This document shows positions 8,145 through 15,992 of a stretch of DNA of 64,000 nucleotides, in pieces. A program made the translations under genes and the position numbers. The notes below the pieces were generated by a model. The model had not been told where the DNA came from. It ran no database searches and was given only the letters and a program-made list of their open reading frames with translations. This stretch comes from Dehalococcoidia bacterium (GTDB lineage Bacteria > Chloroflexota > Dehalococcoidia > Tepidiformales > Tepidiformaceae): positions 1 through 64,000 of the forward strand of contig PQAO01000035.1 in assembly GCA_003104995.1 (NCBI GenBank), given 5' to 3'. How positions within the stretch are numbered: position 1 is the stretch's first letter; every line of letters starts with the position of its first letter.

Positions 8145-9058
8145 CCGAACTCCGGGCCGAACCGCTCAGTCCCATCGATGCCGCGACCCTCTGGCCGCAG
8201 CTGCACCGCCTCGATACCGAGGTCATCGCCACCCGTGGCGGAGAAAACCTGCTCGTCTCCTCCGGCATCGCCGCCACGGGCATCACTCGCCTGCCCCATG
8301 TCCCGCGCACATCGGTCGTTGGCGTCCGTCGCGGGCTCTCCTACCGGGGAGTGGCCGTTGCCCGCCGCCTCTCCGGAGGCGCCGGCTGGGAGGTGGTCTC
8401 CGTCCGCATCGCCCGCCCCAAGGACGACGAAGCGGTCATCGCCCTCCTCAGCGGGCTCGCCCACGAAGTTGCCATGCGCGATGGCCGCACCCTCTATCTC
8501 CGGTACGCCGAAGGGTCGCCCCATGCGACCGCCCTGCGCCAGGTCGGGTTCTTCGCCTACCGCCTCGAACGGATCTACGCCCTGCCACCCGGTGCCCGCG
8601 GCGCCGAGACTCCTTTCCGCCCGGCGGCCCGGGCGGACCGCCAACCCATCTTCCGTCTCTATTGCCGGGCGGTACCCGAAATGGTGCGCCGCCACGAAGC
8701 CCCCACCCAGCAAGAGTTCCGCGCCGTGCTCGACTCTTTCGATACCAGCCGCGAGTTCGTCCTCGATGGCCCCGGCAGCCTCCTCGCCTGGGTGGGCATC
8801 GGCGAACGCGAAGCCCACGTACTGGTTGAGGGGAACGAAGATAGTATCGAGGCCGCCCTCGACCTCATCGAAGCCAGCGCGCCCCGCCACGGCGCCCTCG
8901 TCGTCGCGGAACACCAGCCCGGCCTCGAAGGCGTCGCCGCCGGGCGCGGTTACCCCGCCCTTGGCGTCCGCCTGATGTGCGCGAGAAGGCTCGCGCTCCT
9001 GAACCCCCTGAAGGAGGTGGTCGCGGTACCGGGAGACTCCTACCCCGTCCCGCAATAA
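8141..9058 (+). CDS. GNAT-like protein of unknown function
   Basis: A 305-residue soluble protein. The N-terminal half (VVSVRIARPKDDEAVIALLS, then LYLRYAEGSPHATALRQVGF) looks like an acetyltransferase fold with the motif-A region degraded, and the C-terminal half (ALVVAEHQPGLEGVAAGRGY) may be a second, partial copy. No acceptor substrate can be predicted. It overlaps pdxT by 4 bases (ATGA) and ends 2 bases before the ATPase gene, so it is translationally coupled in the pdxT-tmk run. The GNAT assignment is tentative; the gene itself is secure from its context. Confidence 0.7.
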   Translation: MTELRAEPLSPIDAATLWPQLHRLDTEVIATRGGENLLVSSGIAATGITRLPHVPRTSVVGVRRGLSYRGVAVARRLSGGAGWEVVSVRIARPKDDEAVIALLSGLAHEVAMRDGRTLYLRYAEGSPHATALRQVGFFAYRLERIYALPPGARGAETPFRPAARADRQPIFRLYCRAVPEMVRRHEAPTQQEFRAVLDSFDTSREFVLDGPGSLLAWVGIGEREAHVLVEGNEDSIEAALDLIEASAPRHGALVVAEHQPGLEGVAAGRGYPALGVRLMCARRLALLNPLKEVVAVPGDSYPVPQ

Positions 9059-9060
9059 CC

Positions 9061-10770
9061 GTGTCTCAGCCCATTTCTCCCACACCCCTTCCCGACGAGC
9101 AGATCGTCACCGACGACCTCGACCTCCTCCTCGATGCCCTTCCACCGCGCATCGTCGAGTCCCTGCGTGCCGAAGAACGCCGTGCCGACCTCCTCGAAGT
9201 CGTCATGGACCTCGGCCGCCTTCCCGAAGCCCGCTACCCCGGCCGCGAGGTCATCCTCTCCCGCGAAGAAGTCACCGAAGACGACCTCCAGTTCGTGACT
9301 GACCGCATCGGCGACTTCGGCGGCGACAACCGCGCCGGCATCGAGCGCACCCTCCACCGCATCTCCTGCATCCGCAACCGCCGGGGCAAGGTGGTCGGCC
9401 TCACCTGCCGCGTCGGCCGCGCTGTCTACGGCACCATCCGCGTCATCGAAGACCTCGTCATCAGCGGCAAGAGCATCCTCCTCCTCGGCAAACCCGGCGT
9501 GGGCAAGACCACCATGCTCCGCGAGGTTGCCCGCGTCCTCGCCGACGACGCCAACAAGCGCGTCATCATCGTCGATACCTCGAACGAAATCGGCGGTGAC
9601 GGCGACGTGCCCCACCCGGCAATCGGTGGTTCGCGCCGCATGCAGGTGGCAACCCCGCTCGCCCAGCACGCCGTCATGATCGAAGCGGTCGAGAACCACA
9701 TGCCCGAGGTCATCGTCATCGACGAGATCGGCACCGAGCTCGAGGCCCAGGCCGCCCGGACCATCGCCGAACGGGGCGTCCAGCTTGTCGGCACCGCCCA
9801 CGGCACCTCGCTCGAAAACCTCATGCTCAACCCCACCCTCGCCGACCTCATCGGCGGCATCCAGTCGGTCACCCTCGGCGATGAGGAAGCCCGCCGCCGT
9901 GGCACCCAGAAGTCCATCCTCGAACGCAAAGCCCCGCCCACCTTCGACGTTGTCATCGAGATCGAGAGCTGGCAGCGCGTCGCCATCCACAAGAACGTCG
10001 CCGAGACCGTCGACGCCATGCTGCGTGGTTACGAGGCTCGCCCCGAAACACGGCAGCTCGGCGGTGGCGGCCGCATCCAGATTGTCGATGAACCGGTTCG
10101 CGACGAGGGGCGCATGGGCGCCGGCGCCCAGCAGGTTGCCCGCCCGAGCCTCCCGGCCTGGGAGATCGGCCACCGCCGCAACGGCGGCCACGTCCGCGAC
10201 CACCGCGATAGCTACCTCTTCGAGCAGGCGCCTGCCGGCACACTCCCCGCCCCACCCGCCGCGCCTGCCGGCCGAGTGCTCCACCTCTTCCCCTTTGGCA
10301 TCCCCCGCAGCCGGCTCGAAAACGCCATCCGCTCCACCGGCGTGCCCGTTCAGGTGGTAGATGAGCTGAGCCAGGCCGATGCCGTCCTCACCATGCGCAG
10401 CTACTACCGCAGCAAGCCCGCCGCCCTGCGGGAGGCCGAAGAACGCAACATCCCCATGTACGTCGTGAAGAGCAACAGCACCTTCCAGCTGGAACAGGTG
10501 CTCCTCCAGTTCCGCGGCGACGGCAACGGCAGCGTGCGGGGCGCCCGCCGCGACCCCATGGTCGATGTCTTCCGCGAGACCGAGGACGCCATTGCAAAAG
10601 TCATCGAGGAAGGCCGCCCCATCGAGCTCCCGCCCGCGAACAGCTACGTCCGCCGCGTCCAGCACCAGCTCGCCACGCGCTACAACCTGGATAGCAGCAG
10701 TTCGGGCAAGGAGCCGCTCCGCCGCGTGAAGATCCTGCCCCTTGGGCCCGGCGCTGGCCTTGGGCGCTGA
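9061..10770 (+). CDS. R3H-domain AAA ATPase (SpoIIIAA/Ycf45-like)
   Basis: A 569-residue ATPase. After an N-terminal helical region (about 1-110) comes a secretion-ATPase-like domain with Walker A GKPGVGKTT (about residue 144), NEIGGDGDVPHPAIG, and Walker B VIVIDEIGTE. The middle is Pro/Ala-rich. The C-terminus is an R3H single-strand nucleic-acid-binding domain (SYVRRVQHQLA, then RRVKILP), preceded by a region (VLHLFPFGIPRSRLENAIRS) typical of this protein class. Plants and cyanobacteria carry relatives (Ycf45), with unproven roles. The GTG start lies 2 bases after the previous stop; no strong Shine-Dalgarno is visible, suggesting coupling. It overlaps tmk. Confidence 0.88.
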   Translation: MSQPISPTPLPDEQIVTDDLDLLLDALPPRIVESLRAEERRADLLEVVMDLGRLPEARYPGREVILSREEVTEDDLQFVTDRIGDFGGDNRAGIERTLHRISCIRNRRGKVVGLTCRVGRAVYGTIRVIEDLVISGKSILLLGKPGVGKTTMLREVARVLADDANKRVIIVDTSNEIGGDGDVPHPAIGGSRRMQVATPLAQHAVMIEAVENHMPEVIVIDEIGTELEAQAARTIAERGVQLVGTAHGTSLENLMLNPTLADLIGGIQSVTLGDEEARRRGTQKSILERKAPPTFDVVIEIESWQRVAIHKNVAETVDAMLRGYEARPETRQLGGGGRIQIVDEPVRDEGRMGAGAQQVARPSLPAWEIGHRRNGGHVRDHRDSYLFEQAPAGTLPAPPAAPAGRVLHLFPFGIPRSRLENAIRSTGVPVQVVDELSQADAVLTMRSYYRSKPAALREAEERNIPMYVVKSNSTFQLEQVLLQFRGDGNGSVRGARRDPMVDVFRETEDAIAKVIEEGRPIELPPANSYVRRVQHQLATRYNLDSSSSGKEPLRRVKILPLGPGAGLGR

Positions 10771-11380
10771 CCGCGGCCGCTTCATCGTCTTCGAAGGCGG
10801 TGAGGGCTCCGGCAAGAGCACGGCATCGGCCGCCGTCGTCCACCGCCTCGAAGCCGAAGGCATCCCGGTGCTCCATACCCGCGAGCCCGGCGGCACGCCC
10901 GCCGGGGAACTCGTCCGCGGCCTCCTCCACGAGCCCCTGGCTCCCTGGGCCGAACTCTTCGCCTTTCTCGCCGCCCGCGCGCAACTCGTTGCCACCGTCA
11001 TCCGTCCCACCCTCGAGCGCGGCGAGCACGTCATCTGCGACCGCTTCGCGCCCAGCACCTTCGCCTACCAGGCCCACGCCCGCGGGCTCGACTCCGTGAT
11101 CGTGCGCACGGCCAACGCCGCCGCCACGGGCGGCCTCGAACCCGACCTCGTCGTCTACCTCGATATCGCCCCCGAGACCGGCCTCGCCCGCAAGCGCGGC
11201 GAGGCCGAAGCCATTCGCACCGGCCTCGAAGACCTCGAATTCCACCGCCGTGTGCGCGAGGGCTACCTGCTCCAGGCCCGTTCCGCCGCAGCCCGCTGGA
11301 CCGTCATCGACGCCGGCCTCCCGCCGGAACGGGTCGCCGAAATAGCCCTCGAAGCCGTCCGCGCGACCCTGCACCGATAA
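10742..11380 (+). CDS. tmk: Thymidylate kinase
   Basis: A 212-residue dTMP kinase of the dTTP pathway. FIVFEGGEGSGKST is the P-loop, TREPGGT the dTMP-binding segment, CDRFAPSTFAYQ the DR motif, and AETGLARKRG-type residues the LID region. Both candidate starts are TTG: 10742 (used here) and 10760, which would place the P-loop at the usual distance from the N-terminus. Either overlaps the preceding ATPase stop (29 or 11 bases), so coupling is likely. It is the last gene of the run. Confidence 0.92.
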   Translation: MGPALALGADRGRFIVFEGGEGSGKSTASAAVVHRLEAEGIPVLHTREPGGTPAGELVRGLLHEPLAPWAELFAFLAARAQLVATVIRPTLERGEHVICDRFAPSTFAYQAHARGLDSVIVRTANAAATGGLEPDLVVYLDIAPETGLARKRGEAEAIRTGLEDLEFHRRVREGYLLQARSAAARWTVIDAGLPPERVAEIALEAVRATLHR

Positions 11381-11390
11381 CCGTCCAGTT

Positions 11391-11521
11391 CACATAGAGG
11401 CGCCGAGGCACAGAGAGCCGTTGAGGACAGCTCATGCGCCCGCCGCGCGGACAGGCATTCTTCCGCGCCTCTGCGTTAATCCCTTGGCGCGCCCTTGGCG
11501 CCCTCGGCGCCCTGGCGGTTA
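11391..11521. repeat. Dispersed intergenic repeat, copy 2 (both halves)
   Basis: The left half AGAGGCGCCGAGGCACAGAG and the right half CCGCGCCTCTGCG (then three GGCG units and GGCGGTTAA) are imperfect inverse complements. It fills the 138-base convergent gap between tmk and the CoxG-like gene. Its last three bases are the stop codon of the CoxG-like gene on the minus strand. Confidence 0.7.
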
Positions 11522-11992
11522 AGGGGTCCGGTCGCGGACCTGCCGCTCCATCTCCTTGAAGAACTGGCCGATCATGAGCTTCGCCGCCCCGCTCAGTACC
11601 TGGCTGCCCACCCGTGCCAGCGCGCCCTGCGCCTTCAGGTCGCCGCGGTAGGCCACCACCGTCCCGGCCGCCGCTTCCGACAGGTCGAACCGCGCCTCAC
11701 CCTGGATCTCTCCCGGCGTGCCGCTCCCGCTCATCGCCAGCCGGTACAGCGACGGGCGCGACGCCTCGATCACCCGCACCTCGCCTGAGTATTGGCCCTT
11801 CACCGCCGAGACCCCGATGCGCGCCGTAATGACGTGCACGCCGGGTGCCTCCTCCCGTAGCTCTTCGCAGCCGGGTATCGACGCCCTCAGTGCCGAGGCG
11901 TCGAACAGGGTCTGCCAGACGATATCGATCGGGGCCTTGAACCGGTGTTCGCCCGAGACGTCCACGGCCACCTCGCTGCCCGCAATGCGCAC
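11519..11992 (-). CDS. CoxG-like SRPBCC protein
   Basis: A 157-residue START/SRPBCC-fold protein similar to carbon monoxide dehydrogenase subunit G. The signature runs SGEHRFKAPIDIVWQTLFDA, then SIPGCEELRE, then GVSAVKGQYSGEV, and ends QVLSGAAKLMIGQFF. CoxG proteins are linked to membrane attachment or maturation of molybdenum hydroxylases, but no such hydroxylase is here, so the role is open. The chosen GTG gives MRIAGSEVAVDVSGEH; a GTG 21 bases later would also work. A longer frame would overlap the zinc-ribbon gene and is less likely. The stop codon coincides with the edge of a dispersed repeat. Confidence 0.82.
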   Translation of the reverse strand: MRIAGSEVAVDVSGEHRFKAPIDIVWQTLFDASALRASIPGCEELREEAPGVHVITARIGVSAVKGQYSGEVRVIEASRPSLYRLAMSGSGTPGEIQGEARFDLSEAAAGTVVAYRGDLKAQGALARVGSQVLSGAAKLMIGQFFKEMERQVRDRTP

Positions 11993-12056
11993 GGGGGCGC
12001 CACGATCGTAGACCGGCGGGAAGGCGCGGCTCAAGCGAAGAGGGCTGCCACCGGGG

Positions 12057-12272
12057 TCAGGCCGGTTCCTGCACCGCAAAGCCCGGCAGCGGAAGCGTGA
12101 GTCCGCGCCGGGCGCGCCGGCGCCTCCCCTCGCGCTGCGTCCGCTGCCGCATCAGCAATGACCGGTGAAACGCCCGCTCCACCGCGAGCGAACACCCATC
12201 GCAGATCCCGTGGGAAACGGGACCTTCTTTCCCTGAGAGGGTTGTCCCACACCATGCGCACACCACCAGCAT
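12057..12272 (-). CDS. Small two-CxxC zinc-ribbon-like protein
   Basis: A 71-residue protein opening MLVVCAWCGTTLSGKEGPVS then HGICDGC, with two CxxC pairs (CAWC and CDGC) that could bind one zinc. The rest is a basic, Arg-rich tail (RRRRARRG). Small proteins with this CAWCG...SHGIC layout occur widely beside signalling and regulatory genes, with no settled function. The ATG follows GGAGGTG by about 6 nt, one of the best ribosome sites in the region. It lies 64 bases upstream of the CoxG-like gene on the same strand. Confidence 0.75.
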   Translation of the reverse strand: MLVVCAWCGTTLSGKEGPVSHGICDGCSLAVERAFHRSLLMRQRTQREGRRRRARRGLTLPLPGFAVQEPA

Positions 12273-12396
12273 CGTTGCACCTCCAGCCGTCACGTCCGGG
12301 CGCATGTCCATCGTTCCGGGTGCGACGGCCGGGGCCAATCGGGGGATCCCCTGATAGGGTGTAAATCCTTCGTAACCCTCGTGTATCCGTTCGCTG

Positions 12397-12428
12397 TTGA
12401 CGGCCCCTGAAGTGCCGTCTGATACCAT
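12397..12428 (+). promoter_or_regulatory. Possible promoter of the 12438 gene
   Basis: TTGACG (12397-12402) fits a -35. GATACC or TACCAT (12421-12428) are weak -10 candidates at spacings of 18 to 20. If used, the transcript would start within a few bases of the ATG at 12438. Confidence 0.3.
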
Positions 12429-12437
12429 GTGTCTTCG

Positions 12438-13208
12438 ATGTCCACGACCACCCAATCCCGGCCCCCGCTCCTGGAAGGCGACGTTGAAGGCGGCCAGCGT
12501 CTCCCGGCGCCCGATGAAACCGTCTTGCGCATGCGCCAGGCCATCCTCAGTGGTCAGCACTGGTTCGAGGCCCTCCTCGATGCCGTCGCCCGCTGGCGTC
12601 TCCCCGCCGAACGGGTCGGTGATCGCGACTACCGCTACCTCATCCTTGGCGAGGCCTTCGACTGGCTGCTCCTCGCCGAACGCCTCCTCGACGAAGTGCC
12701 CGACCTGGTACCCCCCGGCGAACGCGAGGCCCTGCTCTGGGAAAACCGCTGGCCCATCGACATGGAGAACGACGAGTTCGCACTGCGCCTCGGCCCGGTA
12801 AAGCACAGCACCCACCTGAACTACCTCTACGGTGTCCTGGTCGAGGAAGCGCTCCAGCTCAGCGTCGAGGAGGAGATCCACAAGGAAGTCCGCAGCCGCG
12901 CCTGGGGCTACGACCAGCGTGTCGATGAGTCCATGTACCAGCGCGTGTACGGCCGCGGGCGCGAGGAGCTCTTCGCCCTCCACTACGAGGAGACCGGCAT
13001 CCTCATGCGCCACGACGTCCCCTACGCCGATTGGGAGGCCTTCACCTACTGGCTCTTCAAGCAGCGACTCAAGCTCCAGGACAAGGCCCGCGTCGCCAGT
13101 GACACCCGCAAGGGCCTCGCCCAGTTGACCCGCATGGAGCTCGCCGTCAGCGAACGCCGCCACGGCGCCAACCTCGACGAAGCTGGCTTCGCCGCCCGCT
13201 ACGGTTAA
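12438..13208 (+). CDS. Conserved protein of unknown function
   Basis: A 256-residue soluble protein, rich in Glu, Arg and Trp and probably all-helical. It contains no motif I recognise. Distinct stretches are YRYLILGEAFDWLLLAERLL, HSTHLNYLYGVLVEEALQLS and YADWEAFTYWLFKQRLKLQD. Codon choice and regular amphipathic helices support a real gene. The start is ATG at 12438; GTG at 12429 is an in-frame alternative. It stands alone between the zinc-ribbon gene (divergent) and a small membrane protein gene. No function is proposed. Confidence 0.75.
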   Translation: MSTTTQSRPPLLEGDVEGGQRLPAPDETVLRMRQAILSGQHWFEALLDAVARWRLPAERVGDRDYRYLILGEAFDWLLLAERLLDEVPDLVPPGEREALLWENRWPIDMENDEFALRLGPVKHSTHLNYLYGVLVEEALQLSVEEEIHKEVRSRAWGYDQRVDESMYQRVYGRGREELFALHYEETGILMRHDVPYADWEAFTYWLFKQRLKLQDKARVASDTRKGLAQLTRMELAVSERRHGANLDEAGFAARYG

Positions 13209-13375
13209 CCACCGCGACCGCGAGACGCGACCTTGCGGTAGTGCGCAAGACGTTCCAGCACGATTGGCGAACCGGCGAGTCGGGGGTAAGGACCTGAGCC
13301 GTCCTTGCTCGACCCTGCGCGATGTCATGGGCCTTCACCAGGCCCGGCCTGGTACCGGTGGTATGGTGCGGGACC

Positions 13376-13777
13376 ATGGAGCGATACCACGCCGGCCTCG
13401 GGTTCGTCGCGCTGGCCGTCGTCCTCGCGTTTGCGGCGCTTGCCCTTCCCCGGTTCGTCTTCGAGGACACGTCCAGCGCCTCACCCGAGGCAGTGCGCCG
13501 CCTGAAGACGCAGGCCGCCCACATCCGGACCATTCCGCCGCTGGTGTCACAGGCAACCCACGCTGAGCAATACGGTCTCACGCCCGATCACGTTCGCGGC
13601 CGGGTGGTCGCGCGGACGCTCTTCGGCATCCCCATTGGCTGGTACGAATTCTCGGCCGAGGGCAGCGAGGAGTGGGACTACGACCACCGGAAAGAGCTCG
13701 CCCTGTCTGCCGCCTTTCTCCTTGCTGAGGCGGGACTTCTCGGCGCCGCCGGCTGGCTCTTCGTCACCAGCCGTTGA
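13376..13777 (+). CDS. Small membrane protein of unknown function
   Basis: A 133-residue protein with two membrane helices: AGLGFVALAVVLAFAALALP near the N-terminus and LSAAFLLAEAGLLGAAGWLF at the C-terminus. The loop between them (about 80 residues) probably lies outside and holds HAEQYGLTPDHV and GIPIGWYEFSAEG. No family is recognised. A TATGGT hexamer at 13362-13367 ends 8 nt before the ATG, consistent with a leaderless transcript. A longer frame upstream exists but lacks hydrophobic or conserved sequence. Confidence 0.65.
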   Translation: MERYHAGLGFVALAVVLAFAALALPRFVFEDTSSASPEAVRRLKTQAAHIRTIPPLVSQATHAEQYGLTPDHVRGRVVARTLFGIPIGWYEFSAEGSEEWDYDHRKELALSAAFLLAEAGLLGAAGWLFVTSR

Positions 13778-13845
13778 GGAGGCGATGGGGACTCCTCCCT
13801 CCCCCCCGTTACCTTTCTTCGCCCGGAGCGTTGAAACTACCCGCC

Positions 13846-14484
13846 ATGACCGACACCCGCGTGTTCACCCTCGACCACTCCCTCGCCCATCTGCGGGAGG
13901 CCGACCCCGTGCTCGCCGCGCTCATCGAGCAGGTGGGGCCGATCGAGGTGCGGCCAACCGGCCCCAACGCCTACCAGGCGCTCAGCCGCTCCATCATCTT
14001 CCAGCAGCTCAGCGGGACGGCTGCCGGGGCCATCTACCGCAAGTTCCAGGCGCTCTTCGGGATCGAGGGCGACGCCTTCCCTTCGCCCGAGATGGTGCTC
14101 CCGCTGAGCGACGAGGAGTTGCACTCGGCCGGGCTCTCGCGCCAGAAGATTGCCTCGATCCGGGACCTCTCGGAGCACTTCGCCAGCGGCGAACTCGGTA
14201 CCGAGCAGTTCGAGCACTGGGAGGACGAGGAGATCATCGCGCACCTCACCCGCGTGCGCGGCGTGGGCCGCTGGACCGTGGAGATGTTCCTGATGTTCCA
14301 CCTGCGCCGCCCCGACGTGCTCCCCGTGAACGACCTGGGCATCAACCGCGCGATCATGAAGCGCTACGGCCTCGAAGCCATGCCGAAACCAGACGCCGTG
14401 AAGACCATCGGCGAACCCTGGCGCCCGCACGCAACCGTCGCCTGCCTGTACCTCTGGCGGAGCGAGAACGTGAAGACCCCGTAG
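13846..14484 (+). CDS. DNA-3-methyladenine glycosylase (AlkA/MAG-like, HhH-GPD)
   Basis: A 212-residue base-excision repair glycosylase that removes alkylated purines. YQALSRSIIFQQLSGTAAGA is the conserved N-terminal helix. The helix-hairpin-helix is VRGVGRWTVEMFLMF, and the catalytic Asp is in LPVNDLGI. The C-terminal WRPHATVACLYLWR is typical of the Mag1/AlkA2 group, which lacks the AlkA N-terminal domain, and the length fits. ATG at 13846 opens a short leader before DHSLAHLREADP. It is followed by the repeat-rich gap 14485-14886. Confidence 0.9.
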   Translation: MTDTRVFTLDHSLAHLREADPVLAALIEQVGPIEVRPTGPNAYQALSRSIIFQQLSGTAAGAIYRKFQALFGIEGDAFPSPEMVLPLSDEELHSAGLSRQKIASIRDLSEHFASGELGTEQFEHWEDEEIIAHLTRVRGVGRWTVEMFLMFHLRRPDVLPVNDLGINRAIMKRYGLEAMPKPDAVKTIGEPWRPHATVACLYLWRSENVKTP

Positions 14485-14491
14485 GAAGGCA

Positions 14492-14519
14492 TGAGGAGTG
14501 AGGCGTGAGTTACGAGGCG
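14492..14519. repeat. Heptamer tandem repeat (TGAGGNG type)
   Basis: Four 7-base units read TGAGGAG TGAGGCG TGAGTTA CGAGGCG, just after the AlkA-like gene stop. The inverse complement of the motif recurs at 20827-20861. Confidence 0.6.
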
Positions 14520-14734
14520 CGCGGGGGATGGCGCGCTGGGATGCTCGTCGCCCGAACGCCGCTGCACCCCGGGAGAAGTGGCGAAGGCCGGCCCGTTCCG
14601 AGGCGTGCCAGTCATGGCGCGCTGGGATACCCGTCGCCCGAACGCCGCTGCACCCCGGGAGAAGTGGCGAAGGCCGGCCCGTTCCGAGGCGCGCCAGGGA
14701 TGGCGCGCTGGGATGCCCGTCGCCCGAACGCCGC
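14515..14734. repeat. 86-base tandem repeat, about 2.6 copies
   Basis: The segment starting ATGGCGCGCTGGGA recurs at 14528, 14614 and 14700, an exact 86-base period. Units are nearly identical; differences include TGCTCG/TACCCG/TGCCCG and GCGTGCCAGTC/GCGCGCCAGGG. The third copy stops after about 34 bases. It fills most of the 400-base gap 14485-14886. Open frames across it give repeated low-complexity peptides and are not called as genes. The remaining bases (14735-14857) show nothing recognisable. Confidence 0.85.
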
Positions 14735-14857
14735 CGTTCCTCCATGACGGATGGGATGTGCCGGTCATGGACCCGGCGGCGAGCCCTTGAGTTGGCGCGG
14801 GACGTCGTTCGGGCGTCCACCGCAGCAGCGCGTTATCCCTGACGCGCCTCGGATGGG

Positions 14858-14885
14858 GCCAACAGCCAACGGCCATTGGCCAACG
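14858..14885. repeat. Heptamer tandem repeat (GCCAACG type)
   Basis: Four 7-base units read GCCAACA GCCAACG GCCATTG GCCAACG. They end immediately before the stop codon of the luciferase-like gene on the minus strand. Confidence 0.65.
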
Positions 14886-14886
14886 G

Positions 14887-15912
14887 CTACCTCGCCAGGT
14901 CCGCCATTAGCTCCAGCACACGCGGGTCGCGGTTCCCGATGAGGAGCGTGCCCACGCCGGAATCGGCCCAGGCCTTGTAGCGCTCGCGGATGCGCTCCAC
15001 CGGCCCCACCAGCGACATCTCGTCGGCCATCTCGTCCGGGACGGCGGCCTCGGCTTCGGCTTTGCGCCCCGAAAGGTAGAGGTCCTGGATCTTCGCTGCC
15101 GACTCGCCGTAGCCATAGCGCGTCGCCAGCTCGTTGTAGAAGTTCTTGCCGCGCGCGCCCATCCCGCCGATGTAGAGCGCCGTGCCCGGCTTGGTCGCCG
15201 CCAGGCCGGCCTTCACGTCGTCCGTGATGATGACGTTGCAGGTGGCGACCGTGTCGAAGTCTTTCCAGCCCTTGCCGTTGCCGGCGCGGCGGAAGCCCTC
15301 TTCGATGTCGGGCCTGAAGGTGTCCATGCGATAGGGCGAGAAGAAGGCGGGGATCCAGCCGTCCGCGATTTCCGCGGTCAGCCTGATGTTGTTGGGTCCG
15401 AGGGTGGCCAGGTACACGGGCATATTGCGCCCGTGGAGGATGCTCTTCAGCGGCTTGCCCAGCCCGGTCGCGCCGGGGCCGGTGTAGGGCAGGTTGTACT
15501 CCTTACCGTGGAACTCGACCGGCTCATCGCGCGCCCAGATCTTGCGGAGGATGGTCACGTACTCCCGCAGGCGCGCCGCCGGCTGCCCGTAGGGTTGGCC
15601 GTGCCAGCCCTCCACCACCTGCGGCCCACTGAGGCCCAGCCCGACGAGCATCCGTCCATTGCTGAGTGCGTCGAGCGTCATTGCGGTCATCGCAGTCATC
15701 GCGGGGGTGCGCGCGGGGATCTGCATGATGCCCGTGCCGAGCTTGATCTTCGTGGTCAGGGCCGCCAGGTAGGCGAGCGGGGTCACGGCATCGGAGCCGT
15801 AAGCTTCGGCGGTCCAGACCGAATCCCACCCGAGCCGTTCGGCCTCGAGGACGGATTCGACCGGGAGCTCCATGCGGCCCCCTGAATAGCCAAGGTACAT
15901 CGCGAGTTTCAT
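14887..15912 (-). CDS. LLM-class (F420-dependent) oxidoreductase
   Basis: A 341-residue TIM-barrel protein of the bacterial luciferase-like family, most similar to coenzyme F420-dependent members. Typical stretches are VLEAERLGWDSVWTAEAYGS, TPLAYLAALTTKIKLGTGIM, GRMLVGLGLSGPQVVEGWHG, and NMPVYLATLGPNNIRLTAEI then ADGWIP. The substrate is unknown; relatives reduce or oxidise diverse compounds in actinobacteria and Chloroflexota. The ATG opens MKLAMYLGYSGG, the first beta strand. A much longer antisense-type frame upstream has no homology. It sits downstream of the sugar dehydrogenase-like gene, 80 bases away on the same strand. Confidence 0.88.
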   Translation of the reverse strand: MKLAMYLGYSGGRMELPVESVLEAERLGWDSVWTAEAYGSDAVTPLAYLAALTTKIKLGTGIMQIPARTPAMTAMTAMTLDALSNGRMLVGLGLSGPQVVEGWHGQPYGQPAARLREYVTILRKIWARDEPVEFHGKEYNLPYTGPGATGLGKPLKSILHGRNMPVYLATLGPNNIRLTAEIADGWIPAFFSPYRMDTFRPDIEEGFRRAGNGKGWKDFDTVATCNVIITDDVKAGLAATKPGTALYIGGMGARGKNFYNELATRYGYGESAAKIQDLYLSGRKAEAEAAVPDEMADEMSLVGPVERIRERYKAWADSGVGTLLIGNRDPRVLELMADLAR

Positions 15913-15992
15913 CGTCGGTCTCCGGCGGCAGTTGCCTGCGAGGGTGTGCCGGTTACTGTACCGCGCCGACGGGTGACGTTCCCGTGCACCAC

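Noticed and set aside
14515-14734. CRISPR array
   Set aside because: The units are contiguous 86-base repeats without distinct spacers, and no cas gene is near.
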